A stretch of 64,000 nucleotides of DNA from Pleurotus ostreatus/Saccharomyces cerevisiae fusant (GCA_024196135.1 JAMQCK010000036.1:83334-147333); one strand, 5' to 3'; shown: positions 1-11,904, counted from the first letter of the stretch. Program-made: numbers and translations. The notes: generated by a model not told the origin, from the letters alone.

Positions 1-1126
1 AGCGTCCCCTCGGATAAGAAGGCCCTCGCGGACGACGCGCCGGTGAAGGAGCTCTTCTCCGGCGCGTCGCAAGGCGAGCTAGTCGTGAAGGATCTCGGCC
101 CCCAAATCAGCTGGAGGACGGTGTTCTTGATTGAATATGTGCGTGCTATGTTGCGATACTCAGAACGTGTTACTCATTGCTATCAGGTCGGACCGCTGCT
201 CATTCACCCCCTGTTCTACTACTATCCTCGCGTATTCTACGGCCAGGATGTGAAGCACAGCACTATGCAGACGTACGTCACCTCTGGCGCTATACATTCC
301 CCTGCTCATAATTTGTAGTTATGCCTTCGCTCTCATCATGGGCCATTTCATCAAGCGCGAACTGGAAACACTGTTGTGAGTTCCCCGCCACCCTGCTTCA
401 GCGTCTGCCGTCATGCTAACCGGTACACAGTGTACATCGCTTCTCGCACGCCACTATGCCCTTCTTCAATGTATTCAAAAAGTGAGAAGCCCGCCTCGGT
501 GCTTTGTCTTCGCCTGACCACGAACGTTCTAGCTCTGGCCATTACCATCTCATTAGCGGTACGCAAGGTCTCCTCTCCTCTTGGATGGTGACTGACAGAA
601 AGGCAGGGCTATTGCTGGCGTTTGATCTGTACAGACCAGGCTACTCCGCTCCCGCCGTCGCCGGAACCCTACTCGATGACCCTACTTTCCTCAAAGTCTG
701 CGCGGGATTAGTGATCGTACGCGCAGCTTGTTCCTCGACTATGCAACATACTTACTCCTTTTGGCAGGTTTTTGAGCTCCTCAATCTGAACGCACACCTG
801 GTGTTGCGTTCGTTGCGTCCCGCCGGCACTACCAAGCGCGGGATTCCTTATGGGTTCGGATTCGGCCTCGTTTCCTGCCCGAATTATCTGTTCGAGACCC
901 TGGCATGGACGACGATCACTGTGATGACGGGCGGGAGTCTAGCGTGTACGAATCAAGATCTCGGCTTGCGAAGCGAATTTCTGACTTTTCCTCAGCGATT
1001 TTGTTTATAGTCGTCGCGACGGTCCAGATGGCTATCTGGGCGCTGAAGAAGCACAACCAGTACAAGAAGGAGTTCGGGAAGGCGTACCCTCGGGGGAGGA
1101 AAGCGATGTTCCCCTTCATCCTCTAG
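1..1126 (+). CDS. TSC13: Very-long-chain trans-2-enoyl-CoA reductase, 5' truncated by window edge
   Basis: This gene encodes the ER membrane enzyme that reduces trans-2-enoyl-CoA with NADPH, the last step of each very-long-chain fatty acid elongation cycle. The frame is open from base 1, so the N-terminus lies outside the window. Visible exons give the steroid 5-alpha-reductase C-terminal fold: GPLLIHPLFYYYPRVFYG, then YAFALIMGHFIKRELETLF, VHRFSHATMPFFNVFKN and SGHYHLISG. These are the conserved KRELETLFVHRFS...MP..N.FKN and GY/GHY blocks of TSC13/TECR. A membrane-rich C-terminus ends KAMFPFIL, a typical ER-type end, with stop TAG at 1124-1126. Short introns interrupt it, for example from 139, from about 268, from 375, from 480 and from about 945. 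The family call is firm; the substrate range is inferred from yeast and human homologues. Confidence 0.9.
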
Positions 1127-1731
1127 CCGTAGGCGCGTTGATCGTATCGCTTCGTCTCTTACGCCGACCAATACATGTACGCTTCTCGCATGCTTATCTC
1201 CTGAAGATTGGCCAGTCCCCGATTGCTTTCAGGCACTTCTTGTATGTTGCTCGGCCCTTCAATAGCGTCTCATCCGCATGGGTCGACGTCGAAGCCCCGA
1301 TCGAAGTTCGCGTTGTCCGTATATGGTCCGCGGAGGACGGACCCACGACCTTGCCAAGGGATTCGCAAGGCGCCGTCCCGGTGTCGTTCTGACAATCTTG
1401 ATCCATAGACCCTTCGTTAGGCAGTTCTCAACCTGGGTCTCGCGAAAGTCCAATGTCGTCGGAGGATGCATAGGTCGAGACAAGGAAGGTCGCCAATTGT
1501 TACATTGTAGGGATACATAGGTGTGTACAGGTTGAGAATCTTATGTGTGCTATATGTTTACTAGAGCCAGCCAGGGCGTTTATCCATCTATCTAGGGAGT
1601 CCGAATTTGTGGCATAAAATAAACATTCCTCCAATTAAAACCAGAAAGAGTCGAGGAAGCAGGCAATTGCTGCGGGATAGCATAGGCAGTCGATCTTGTA
1701 AGTTGAATCCTCCGTCTGTGAAGGTACGCGT
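1127..1731. other. Intergenic gap between TSC13 and the GATA gene
   Basis: This is the shared 3' region of two convergent genes. Only short overlapping frames without recognisable protein content are present, and I see no repeat or RNA gene. An AT-richer patch near 1600-1660 with AATAAA-like sequence may carry poly(A) signals. Confidence 0.5.
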
Positions 1732-2472
1732 CTAATCATTGCCCGTGTTCCTAGGCCTGATCTTGTCCCGCCTCAGGGACAGCGGACGCTCCTTCCCCTT
1801 CAGTCTCTCGTAGACACTGTAACAGCACAGTCAGCGTACGTCCCACCCCATCAAAGCGCTCGAGACGACTTACCCACACGCGTTGCACACCTGTGCCCCG
1901 ACCTTGTTCCGCCGCCAGACGCTCGTCGTGCGAGTGTGGCAGTGAGTGCACTCGGGGCCCGAGTAATTCGCCTCCCGCACGACGTCCGAGTCGTCGTCCG
2001 CGTCGATGAGCTCCCGCGGGCGGAGCTTTCCGCGCTGGGAGAGGTAGAGGCCGCACGCGTTGCAGAGGAGGCCCGGGATGCGTGGGTCGCGGCGCCATAG
2101 CGGCGTCGTGCGCGTGCGGCAGTGCCAGCAGATCTTCTCTGGCGGCGTGGGAGGGCCTCCCGTGGGCGCGGCGGGAGCCATGGAGCGGTAGGACGAGTGG
2201 TACTGCGCCGCCGTGGGTGGCGTCCAGAGGTTAGGATCGTTCAGGAACTCCTCGAGGTCCTGGATGGTTGGAGAGGAGTCCTCAGGTGGATACGGACTGG
2301 CAGCGGCGTGGGCGACGGCCAATGATGGGTGGACGTAGGAGCCCGCTCCATAGGGTGGCATACTCTGCACAGGCGACAGAGAGTATGAACTTGCCGGTGA
2401 TGCAGTCCAAGAGTGTGCGTCAGCTGGTGTCGCAGGGTACGCTGGGTAAGTGGGAGCGAAGTAGTGGTCCAT
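1732..2472 (-). CDS. GATA-type transcription factor with two zinc fingers
   Basis: A nuclear DNA-binding protein of about 227 residues. The N-terminal 110 residues are rich in Tyr, Pro, Ser and Ala. Finger 1 starts at C115-x2-C118 and closes with C137-x2-C140 (18-residue loop); finger 2 starts C175-x2-C178 and closes C196-x2-C199 (17-residue loop). Both carry the TPLWRR/TSVWRR core and CNACG. One intron (about 1818-1873) splits the codon after the second CNACG; the last exon supplies a basic tail (KGKERPLSLRRDKIRPRN) and ends at TAA/TAG at 1732-1734. Two fingers recall the iron regulators SreA, Urbs1 and Cir1, but the cysteine-rich linker that defines those is absent, so an iron role is not supported. 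The start MDHYF is the first Met in the frame. Targets are unknown. Confidence 0.85.
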
Positions 2473-2660
2473 CCCACTGGTTGCTCCAGCAGGCGAAGGA
2501 CGAGAGTATGCTGTTCATCGTGTTAGTAAGTGAGCTTTATGGCCAACATTGATGACGCTGACGATGGACACCAGGATAGCTCGACCCATCCCGCGAAGAC
2601 GTGCGGCTGTGCGATGGGCGACGCGGAGCCACGCCTCCTGCGTAGTACGCGCTCTGGCTA
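2473..2660. promoter_or_regulatory. Upstream region of the GATA gene
   Basis: Bases immediately upstream of the minus-strand GATA start. No clear TATA box or repeat was recognised; promoter content is inferred from position only. Confidence 0.3.
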
Positions 2661-2663
2661 GAC

Positions 2664-3804
2664 ATGGTTTCTGGCAGGGGCGTAAGTGGCACTGGACGCG
2701 TCGCCACATCCTGCTTATGTACCTCGCCCTATCTTGCATCACGCTGCGGAGCCTCACAGCGCCCGCGCGGCACGGCCGACGAATCTGAGGGAGCTAACAC
2801 ATTGAAGGAGGTAAGTCTGGCTGAGTTGCAGTCATCGCATGACAGATGCCGATTGATGATTTACGGCACACACAGGCCGCTACACGAGTCACGCCGGAGG
2901 GGGACGGCCCTTGGGCGATTGGAGATCCAGCGGTCGAGGGAGGGATCTCGCCCTCAGACGGAAACGCGAATCAGGGGGACGCGGGGGTGAGCCTGTGCTC
3001 TGATGCGCCGGCATGCATACGCAATGCTGAATTGGCCAGTCCGCAGGTGTGCTATTGTTTCTCGAGCCCCTGTGGTCTGGAGGGGAATGCATCGAAGCTG
3101 GCAGACACTGCGGGCGGGAGTAGGATGCAGTGGTTGGAGAGATGCGTCGAGTCAGGAACAGTCACCCCGCCGCTGCCAGTGCGTGTCGGTCCGCGCCGCC
3201 ATCATACACGTGACCGTCCGCCGGCAGTTTGCCTTCGAATCTCGATGTTGGACTTGGAAATTCGGGCTCTATCTTGGTGAGCTCCATGTCTGCATCTGAT
3301 GCGAGCAGCGAGTTCGCAATTTCTGGGACCTTTTGGTCTTGCCTTACCGTTCCGGGCGAATGTGCGAAGAAGTCTCGTCATCCCGTATTCTCTTGCTGAT
3401 GGATTCGATAGCCCTTTTACCCTCTGCGGCGGTTCGACTTCTGTCGCTTGGAATGTGCTCGATGAGTACGCAGGACTCTACTGCTCAGCGAACAGGCAGG
3501 AATGTGAGTCAATTGTATCCAATACACACTGTCTAACGCTCGCACAGAGGGCAAGAGGCGACACATCTCTGTTCGCGTATTCACTACGCTGGACAGCCAA
3601 ATTACCTTGTCCGCCTCAATCGTGGAATCAGAGGCACACCACCGCCGCCATGACTACAAATTCGTCTCAATTGTTAAGCGCCCATCAAGATCTCCGACGT
3701 CGACAGCCCCCGTCAAGCCACCCGCGAACAATGGCCAGAACAATGACGGCGCTACAGGTCCTGTCGTCAAACCAGGGGCCGCTTGTCTGCTCAGTCTCCG
3801 ATAA
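2664..3804 (+). CDS. Possible multi-exon hypothetical gene
   Basis: I do not recognise this protein. The region has several well-formed intron signals: a GTAAGT donor near 2810, a GTGAGC donor near 2988 with a CAG acceptor near 3046, and a GTGAGT...CTAAC...CAG intron at about 3504-3549. Between them lie hydrophilic open segments, including MPIDDLRHTQAATR near 2846 and a segment from about 3552 containing HISVRVFTTLDSQITLSAS followed by a Pro/Ser/Asn-rich tail. The segments can be joined in frame in part but I could not settle a complete model or a start codon. It may be a real lineage-specific gene, a decayed one, or chance. Limits are the range of the plausible exons only. Confidence 0.25.
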
Positions 3805-4515
3805 GATAGGATGGTGGGAGAAGAGTCTGCGCTGGCAGTCGGCTACGATCAATGCAACATTTCCAGTGCTCTACGCGACTGTGGGGAAGGCGGAGAACTG
3901 ACTTGCTAGGCGCTGCCGACGCTAAACGACAGCTTTGATCAAGGCTCAATACAACGGCAGTCCAGACTCTCTCTTCAGTGTCCTCTTTTGCGTTTCGACG
4001 GCGGGCTCAACACCTTCTGGCGAGTTAGCGGCGGAAAACACGCAGGCCAAACAATAATTCACTGGTCTCATAGGAGATGCGGACAACGAGATCCTGGGTA
4101 TCATAACATATCGTCGAGTCTCTGTATGCTGCCGATGATCATATTCGAGACATAACGAGGACCGTTTGCTTCGAATTCTGTTAGGAATCGTACATAGACG
4201 CTGTTTCAGCGAGAGTAGGTCGTCAAGATAGGCTTGATGAATGAACTTGGCACTTCCTTGATGCTGTCGCACGAAGTAAAACCTTTGGTGGCCTCAGACT
4301 TGTAGAGAAGCTGTGCAGAGGTGAGCTATACGCATACCTGCCTCCAAAGGAATGATTAAAAGGAACTGGGAAAACGAACATTGAACGCGTGACTCGGCAA
4401 CTGCCGAAAAGGCTATCACCGCTGTGCCGCCGGCAAGTTGTCGGTCCTTGTCATCGCGCTCGATGCGCCGCCCGCGGAACGGCGAGTAACAGGACGCGTT
4501 ATTTCGTGCAGCTCT
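3805..4515. other. Intergenic gap upstream of the TBC gene
   Basis: No convincing coding exon. A minus-strand frame at 3946-4272 and another at 4294-4551 have no recognisable content and the latter overlaps the TBC start. The proximal 150 bases should contain the TBC promoter. Confidence 0.4.
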
Positions 4516-7500
4516 ATGTCGTCGCAGTCCTCGACCCCAGTCCGCTCTCACCCTCTCTCCCCCGACGAACTTCCCTCGAGCTCCAGGTCGCGCAAGTCAC
4601 GGAGCAGTTCCAAGCAGCAGGCTGCTGGCTCATCGTCGGCCGCGGACTCGACGACCCCCTCTGCAACCTACTTTACCCTCAAGGCGCAGCTTGAGAAGGA
4701 TGGCGGAGCGCGCTGGGATGGCAGCGTACGTGGGTACAGCGCGCGCACGGAGAAGCCCAAGTCGTCGGCGTCTAGTGCTGCACACGATCGGCTGACGACG
4801 ATGTGGGATCGCCCAGCTCCCCTCCTGTTCGTCAACCAACAACCCGCGACTCTACCAACCTCTCCCCCTCGAACGCCACGCCCTGGTGCTCTGGTACCCT
4901 CTGAGGTCTTCGACGTCAACGAAGCGTCAACGCCACTAGCACCACAGATCATCTCGACTAGATGGCATGAATACTCGGACGAGGCGATACAGGCGGCCAT
5001 TTCGTCATTCAGCGAGGCGGAGACCCCTGCCGAGGTCTCTAGACACCCCTACCACCCCGTCATACGCGTCTTGTCGCAGGCATTGCACAATGTGACGCGC
5101 GCACGCTTAGAGCTAGAGGAGAATAGGCGCCTCCTGCTCGAGAGGGAGGAAGAGCGGCTCCAGAGGGCGGAGGACTTTTTAAAGGGTCTTGACACCCCAG
5201 AGCAAGATGTAGCTCGCCGAATGTTGAGCGCGCTCTACCCCGAGAAGGAGGAGGGCGCGGGAGGGGACGAGCTCGCCGAGGAAGGAGAGGATCATCTGCA
5301 AATTCGGAGGCAACCCAGTATGCGGGTGCGTGTTATACCCTCGTCATGAAACACGGCTGATCCTCCTCCAGTCTCTGGTGGAATCATTATGCGAAGCCCT
5401 CGAGGATGAAGTCCCGCTCTCACAGAGCATACCACAGGAGCCAATACTATCCAACATGCCTCCGCGCAAGCCAGATACCGAATCGGATGCTGGCGCCGAT
5501 CAACGCTCTGTCGCAGAGTCCGAGGACGTCTTCGACGACAGAGCCTCCGTCATATCCAGAACGTCGTCTATGGGAGACTGGATGGGCTCCTGGTGGGGAA
5601 AGGGCAAGCGAGGACGGCCCGATGCTGTTAAGGCGACACAGTCAGCGCCTCCCGCGACCATATCGGAGGAGACGGAGCGACCCAAGCCAACGCGACGCAA
5701 ATCCGCTAAGAGCGTCTTTGGTGCACTCGGTATTTCCATCCTCAATCCAAGCATCTCGTCCAATGTCGCTCGTCCGCAGGCCGTCATCGAGACCTCCGCA
5801 GAAGACGAGTCCGCTCAGACCATCACACTACCGTCAGAGGGAACAGCATCCATGCCGGAAAGCCGTCTGATGTCGCCGGCAGTCTCTACCCCTGCTATGC
5901 CTGCAATGTCGCGCCTGACTACTGAGGTCCTACCGGACAACACTATGATCGAGACCACATCTTCGATTGAAGAGGCAGAGGAGAAGCCTCTCTTGCGGCA
6001 GGGCGCATCTCTCCGCGCAATCGTCAATGCTACACGCATCATGACGGGTGAACCTAGCAGCATTCTGGAGGACCAGGGTCGGGAGACGGGGCCGCTGATA
6101 TCGCGGCTCGCCTACGAGCTGGTGCGCAACGCTCGCGACACGGGCCTCGACCTCCGGAAGCCTCAGAAAGAGCGCAAGGACCGGAGACACCCATCGAGAG
6201 TCGTCTCGGAAACAGCTGTCGAAGAACCATCCTCCGCGACTTCTACGGTCTTCCCGGCTTCGCAGGGACTCGACGCGACCATGACGCTCAACCGGGCGCT
6301 TCGAAAGCAGCTGCAATCGGGGCAAAGGAAGGCGATGGCGAAGGGCGCCGCCATCATGCAGCCGTTTTCGTCGCCGCTTTTCGGGTCTTTCTCCAGCCAG
6401 CAGCAGCGGAAGACGAGCACGCAGAGCGGTGCTGCCGGTACCTCCGCAGTCGGACAAGACGCTACACCTGCTGCCGCCTCAAATCCTCCGGTAAAGAAGC
6501 CCGGGTCGGTGCCACTGGAGTCTATCATCCCCGCCGTCGCGAAGCCGCCCACGCAATACCTTTCACGCACCTATACTCCCCTCACATCGCGCGACTTCCA
6601 GTTCTCCATTCCGCTCCCTCAGTCGGCGTCGCGGTTCTCTATTTATCACGACGACAATAAGCCGCTGACGGACCGGTACGGCTTCATGTACGATGTGTCG
6701 CAGTACGACGTCCTTCTGCTCATCCGGGCGAAGGAGTGCGGAAGTACGGCACCTGCCTGCTTGACCGGGGTCAAGATCGCGGATCGGGAGGAGAATAATG
6801 CGTGGCCGGAGGACGAGGATGGCCAGTTGAAGGAGACTATTGACATCGTCAAGGAGAACTGCCAATGCGACGGTTCGCCCGAGTCCGCCCCCGTGCTGGC
6901 GGAATCGCCGACTGCCGAGTCGGTGGCACCAAGCCTCAAGTCCCGCTCCTCGTCGAAGAGCAGAAGGCGGTCGTCAACACTTGTATCGTCCGCAGTGGCC
7001 TCAAGCGTCAACACGCCCGCAACGTCAATCCTCTCCGTCAATACGAGCACTCCACGCCATGCGTGCGCGAACACCGTGCGCCGCCTGCTGGACCAGCTCG
7101 TCGAAATCCACGACCAGCGACAAGCCTTGCGGCGCAAAGAATGGGACGTATTCGTCAAGCAACGCCGGGCAGCGCGCGCATCCGCCGCGAAGACTCACAA
7201 CTCCTCCGCATCCAGTGGCGCGGCCGCCATCCTCGGCCTCGGCACAGAGATCGACGAGGAAGAGCTCTCCCACTCGGAGGGGCTCATCGGCTTCGCGCAG
7301 CTCGGGCTGTCCGCGAACAACAGCGAGAAGCGCGAATTCGACCGGCTCGTGCATGGCGGGATCCCGCTCGTGTATCGCGCGAAGGTGTGGCTCGAGTGCA
7401 GCGGTGCGCTGGAGATGCGCGAGCCGGGGCTATTCCAGGACCTGCTGGCGAAGGAGGACGCGAGCAACGAGTCGGTGATGGGCGAGATTGCGAAGGACGT

Positions 7501-8336
7501 CGGGCGGACCATGCCATTGAACGTGTTCTTTGGCGGCGACGGCGCCGGTGTCGAGAAATTGCGCCGAGTGCTCATTGCTTACAGCCGGTGAGTGGTATTT
7601 TCTCTCGACTTCGTCTTCGCGAAAATTGACCATGATATGCAGGCGAAACACATCCGTCGGCTACTGCCAGGGCATGAACCTCATCACGTCGACGCTGCTG
7701 CTCGTGTACGGCGACGAGGAGGATGCGTTCTGGGTTCTAGCGGCGATCATCGAGCGTCTCCTTCCCGAGGACTTCTTCTCGCCTTCGCTGCTCCCGTCTC
7801 GCGCGTGCCCTATGGTCTTGATGGATTACGTGCAGGACCAGCTGCCGAAGCTGCACAACCACCTTCTCGACCTCGGCATCGACCTCCCGGCGATCTGCTT
7901 CTCGTGGTTCTTGTCCTTGTTCACGGACTGTCTTCCTGTGGAGGTAAGTAATGAGTTCCTTCGGTTGGGGAAGTGGAAGCTGATTAGGTTTCTTCCGTCG
8001 ATTTAGACGCTATTCCGCTTGTGGGACGTGTTCATGGTGAATGGGCTGGACGTGCTTTTCCGGGTCGCGCTGGCGATCTTGAAGAACAACGAGCAGGAGT
8101 TGCTGCAATGCGAGTCCATCTCGGCCGTCTACGTCGCCCTCGAAAGCCTTCCGACGAGGATGTGGGAAGCGGACAAGTTGATACAGGTATGTCTTGCGCC
8201 CTTTCCTGTCCCTCTCCTTGCTAACAAACGCGAACAGGCCGCTGCAGATCTTCGAAGCACGGTGTCGCACAACGACTTGGTGAACAAGCGGAACGCGCAC
8301 GTTGCTGAGCTCATTGCCTTGGTTTCGTCGGAATGA
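4516..8336 (+). CDS. TBC-domain Rab GTPase-activating protein
   Basis: A protein of about 1,200 residues predicted to stimulate GTP hydrolysis by a Rab GTPase on a trafficking membrane. The first 800 residues are a Ser/Pro-rich, charged, probably disordered arm with a short coiled coil (RARLELEENRRLLLEREEER). The TBC domain follows: EFDRLVHGGIPLVYRAKVW, then IAKDVGRTMP with the catalytic arginine finger (IxxDxxR), then GYCQGMN with the glutamine finger (YxQ), then CLPVETLFRLWDVFM. Both dual-finger residues are present, so it should be active. Five exons; introns at about 5326-5371, 7589-7642, 7944-8007 and 8188-8238. An upstream in-frame ATG at 4438 would add 26 residues; the start MSSQSST at 4516 fits better. 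The Rab partner cannot be told from sequence. Confidence 0.9.
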
Positions 8337-8859
8337 ACATAGGACACAACAATGGAACACAAAGGACACTCGCTTACTTATTTGCTCTCGTTCTTGGCTG
8401 TACCGTCTACCATAAACATTTTCTCCTGGCTAATGTGTATCACTACGTATTCACGGTAGATATTGTGGATGACCTTGGGACTATCACACTCGTTGGAGCC
8501 ATATCGCTTGAGCTCGTTAGACCGCTGTACCTCGGCTTGTGTCTGTCCTCAAGCTTCTCTTAGTGCTTGGCAAACCTAATCGGGACTTCAAAGCCTTCCT
8601 CTTTCGGACAGGTCGCGTCACCGATGGAGTCTTGTTGTCCTGTGCTTGTTTCGTACTCTTCATGCTCGTGAAGTGCCAAAATAATGTGAATATATGCAGG
8701 TGAGGCGACGATAAGTACATGCATGATTACGACCGCGAGTGCGCTAAGCTATAGATATGTGCAACTAAAAGTACAGGTTTGTTTCATCCGAGAAAGAGCA
8801 AGAAATCTATGGTCGTCGATAAGTAACCCAGTCCGAGAGCCAACGCTGCGCGCAACGCA
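8337..8859. other. Intergenic gap, convergent 3' ends
   Basis: Shared 3' flank of the TBC gene and the small minus-strand gene. AT-richer than the flanking coding DNA; no coding signal or repeat seen. Confidence 0.45.
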
Positions 8860-9507
8860 CTACAGGCGCTGCTTCCAGGCGTCCTTCACGCCCGCTTTCG
8901 ACCACTTCTCGGCCTCCTTCGACAGCGGCGGCGGGTTGCGGTCAGCGAGACCGGAGCCCTTCGTGGTGCCCTGCGCGTCGGCGAGGCCCTCGCCGCTGTA
9001 GCTGCCGCCGCGCGCGTCCATCTCGCCGGGGGCTTCGCGGTGGCGGAGCGCGGCGCTCTCCATGACGCCAGAGGGGTTACGTTCGACGTTCTTCGTGATG
9101 GGGTGCGCGAAGGGGTCGGCGCTGGTGCTGCTGAGGTTCTCTACGTCCGGAGTCGCGGGCGCGGGCGCGGACTTCCAGTTCACGTAGGGGTGCGAGGTGG
9201 GGTATGCACCGGTGGGGACGTTGTGGAAGGACTCAACGGTGGGGTCGCAGACGACGTAGACGTCGCCGGGGCGGTCCTCTGTGGAGTACGCGGCATATTG
9301 ATCGCCGGTGAAGGCGTCGGCAGAGGAGAGGTTCGCCTCAGGAGGGGGTGGGGATGTGAGGGGCGAGTTGTCCCTGGGCGCGCCCTTGGTAGTGGATGGG
9401 GGGATCGCCGTGTTCAGAATGGTGAACGGCGAGTGGAAAGCGCGCGTCTGGCGGCGGGCGGCGGGGGCGGCGCGCGCAAGCTTGGCGAAGGCGAGTCTGG
9501 CGTTCAT
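8860..9507 (-). CDS. Small conserved-looking protein with mitochondrial presequence
   Basis: A single-exon protein of 215 residues. The N-terminus (MNARLAFAKLARAAPAARRQ then TRAFHSP) is rich in Arg, Ala and Leu, lacks acidic residues and has an R-x-F/H-S-like cleavage motif, the classic picture of a mitochondrial matrix signal. The rest is hydrophilic, with a Pro-rich patch, a DVYVVCDPTVESFHNVP segment and a charged C-terminus ending DAWKQRL. No enzyme motif or membrane helix is visible. I do not recognise the family. The ATG at 9505-9507 was chosen because it directly begins the presequence. Mitochondrial location is inferred, function unknown. Confidence 0.75.
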   Translation of the reverse strand: MNARLAFAKLARAAPAARRQTRAFHSPFTILNTAIPPSTTKGAPRDNSPLTSPPPPEANLSSADAFTGDQYAAYSTEDRPGDVYVVCDPTVESFHNVPTGAYPTSHPYVNWKSAPAPATPDVENLSSTSADPFAHPITKNVERNPSGVMESAALRHREAPGEMDARGGSYSGEGLADAQGTTKGSGLADRNPPPLSKEAEKWSKAGVKDAWKQRL

Positions 9508-11418
9508 GGTGGACGTTGGCGGCGACGAGTGGGAGTGTCTGGGTTGCGAGTTGTCCGTTGCATTGAGAAGGAGGGGCTTATGTACCCCACCGCCGGACCG
9601 TTGGGGTAGAACGTAAGTATGCTGTCATGATACGATGTCAAGTGACTATCATGGTCATCCGCTGGCTTCCCGCTTCGGGTGATTGGGCAGTCTGGCCAAG
9701 TCGCGGCGGCCCTGCCGCGGCGCGAAGACGCCCGACATAGCACACAATGAACCTCGAGGGGGCACGAACGTGGGCGCATATCTCGCAGGCATTTCCTGCA
9801 CGAAAAAGGTGTTGCCAACGCTCCCGAGCTACGGTGCACCTCGCCTCGTACGATATTCGCCAAGTATACACCTCGGACTCCGGAGTCGACGAATCAATTG
9901 AGCAGGATTGGGGATGGACGCCGCCCCATCCAGGATACGCGTCTGTCGGTGGGATTTTTCGTATCGTATCATGTCCGGAGCGCATCATTTGCGGATTCGT
10001 ATCCAAGGCGAGGGGGAATCGACGCAGCAGCCTCGTCTGAGCCTCGCTCGCCTGCGTCGGCCAGACCCAGATGAAGTATAGAGTAGCATTCGGCGGAGAA
10101 GCCCTGCGGCAGTCAAGTGACGGAAAGAGGTGCTTGGCCACACAAGGTCACCACGTAACTTCACACCGGAAAGTGCCGAAAGGCACATTGAGTCCGGAAA
10201 GGGAAGTCTTTGTTGAGAAATGAACTCGGCCAAGCACAAGTTACCTTTGAGTGTTGCAAGTGTCGTGACAGGGTCTTCATGAGCTGGCATGCATTCAGTC
10301 TGAGGCCATCATAGCCGGATCGCAGGGCTTCTATGTCCGCAAGCTTGTGGGCGCCGCACCTTGGGCAAACAGACACCACGACGATCTGTTCATGCTCAAG
10401 AGGTCGAGGGTGCGCAAATTACCCGACAAACATAGATGAGAACTTCGGAGGGGCTCCATGAGCGTGATTATTGCTACAGCCAGATATAAACTTTGGCGGC
10501 AACTGCGCGCTCGCGTCGTTCCTGTGGGATCGTCGCCCAACCATCCCTTCGACTGGACAATTGAAGGAGAGAAAATAAGTAGCAGATTATAAAGTCGAGC
10601 ACTTCGTCGAAGTGTGCGCCCTTCGTACGCTTTATGGCCTACTGTCCTACGCCTTGGGCATAGTCCCATGAAGACGTCTCGCGCGAGGATGTTGGGAAGT
10701 CAGAGTAAAGCGGCAGTTGCGGGCATGTGCATGCTCATGAATTTGACGCAGAGGCCTTTGAGTGACAGGATATTTGAAGTATATGTCCTAGAACATGAGA
10801 TTAATACGCTAGCGTCCCAAGTCAGAAGAGCAGCATATCAAAGCGTCACGTAGTGGGCGTGTCGCGTTAGCCCTTGCAGGACATACGATGGAGAGGAATA
10901 CAATCTATGGCACACGTGAGTGAAAGGCGCGAGCAGGGTGGGCGCGACCGCAGTCGCTCAGCAGGCTGCCAGCAGGAGAGATCATCGAGTGAACCTAGGG
11001 AGGCGCGCCTCGTCGGAGCGGAGATAACCACTGGCGGATAGGTCAACGGATAACGAGGTAAAGAAACAGACGTAGAGGACGCGGCCAGCTTGCATGCGAC
11101 ACGCCGAGAACCGCTTGACGGCCTTCCGTTTGCAAGTCTGCCACCGTTGTAGACGACGTCGGAAGTGGGGCACCCAGATGACGATCGCTCACGGCATGAT
11201 CATCACGGCCCAAATACAACTCTTCGGCGGCGATGAGGTGACCTCGGAGTCTGGCGACGCCAGCGCCGGCCATGGCTGGCGGTGGAAGAAGAGGTCAAGC
11301 GAAGTCAACACATGATTGATTTGCGGCATTCACCGACATCTTCCCACGATCACGATGTATGGACAAGTTCGACTCGTCAGACTCATTGCGCGTTACTAGA
11401 TGCAGCGTACCTGCTACC
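9508..11418. other. Long gene-poor interval
   Basis: About 1.9 kb without a supportable gene. Several overlapping frames occur on both strands (the longest, 9638-10141 on the minus strand, 167 residues), but they have no motif, no intron logic and shuffled-looking composition. The first 100-200 bases are the promoter side of the mitochondrial protein gene. No terminal inverted repeats or tandem arrays were noticed. Confidence 0.4.
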
Positions 11419-11904
11419 TCAGAGCAGGTCAGCAATCACTGTGCCGGCATATGCAGCGGCCCCGCCAACACCCCCACTTATGATCGTCCCAACGACCGGT
11501 ATAGCTCCTGTAGCCCCCGCCGCCTGCGCGCCTGCGAAGAGGGAACCCGCGGCGACGTTGCCAATGCCTGCTTGTATGCCCGCCGCGATACTGCCTGTCA
11601 AGAGAGGAAGAAGAATGTAGATAAGGATATCGTTAGCGTGTAGACCACGAAGGGTACGCACATGCAGCAACGCCGCCCGCCTTGAATCCGACGGCGCCTA
11701 GGACGAGAGGGCCTACGTAGGGCGCGAGGGCGGCGCAATCGAGTGTTCCAGCGGTCACTGCGGTTGCGGTGAGGTCTGGTAGGGGAGGTCTTAGACGATT
11801 GAAAGTAGTTCCTGGATGACAGGCGTACGGTTGCCGACCATGCCCATAGCAGCTTGGGCGAAGGCGTCTGCGAATAAGTCATCTTTTATGAGCACGGGCG
11901 CGTC
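11419..11904 (-). CDS. Interferon-induced 6-16 (Ifi-6-16/ISG12) family-like hydrophobic protein, N-terminus unresolved
   Basis: Three exons can be joined in frame on the minus strand: a segment with DDLFADAFAQAAMGMVGN (high end near 11904), a middle exon after a GTACGC...CCAG intron carrying DCAALAPYVGPLVLGAVGF, and a last exon after a GTGCGT...GACAG intron carrying SIAAGIQAGIGNVAAGSLFAG and a Gly-rich tail ending IADLL. The pattern GAVGF-x-A-G-VAA-x-SIAA...GNVAAGSLFA-x-x-QAAGA is the glycine-zipper core of the Ifi-6-16 family, small membrane proteins of animals that are also numerous in basidiomycetes. Two or more membrane-inserting helices are expected. The 5' end could not be assigned because no clean start exon is visible above 11904. 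The stop is TGA at 11419-11421. Family call moderate; function in fungi unknown. Confidence 0.6.

Noticed and set aside
6865..7629. Plus-strand frame of 254 codons inside the TBC gene
   Set aside because: Arg/Ala-rich alternative frame of a GC-rich exon whose main frame carries the TBC domain.
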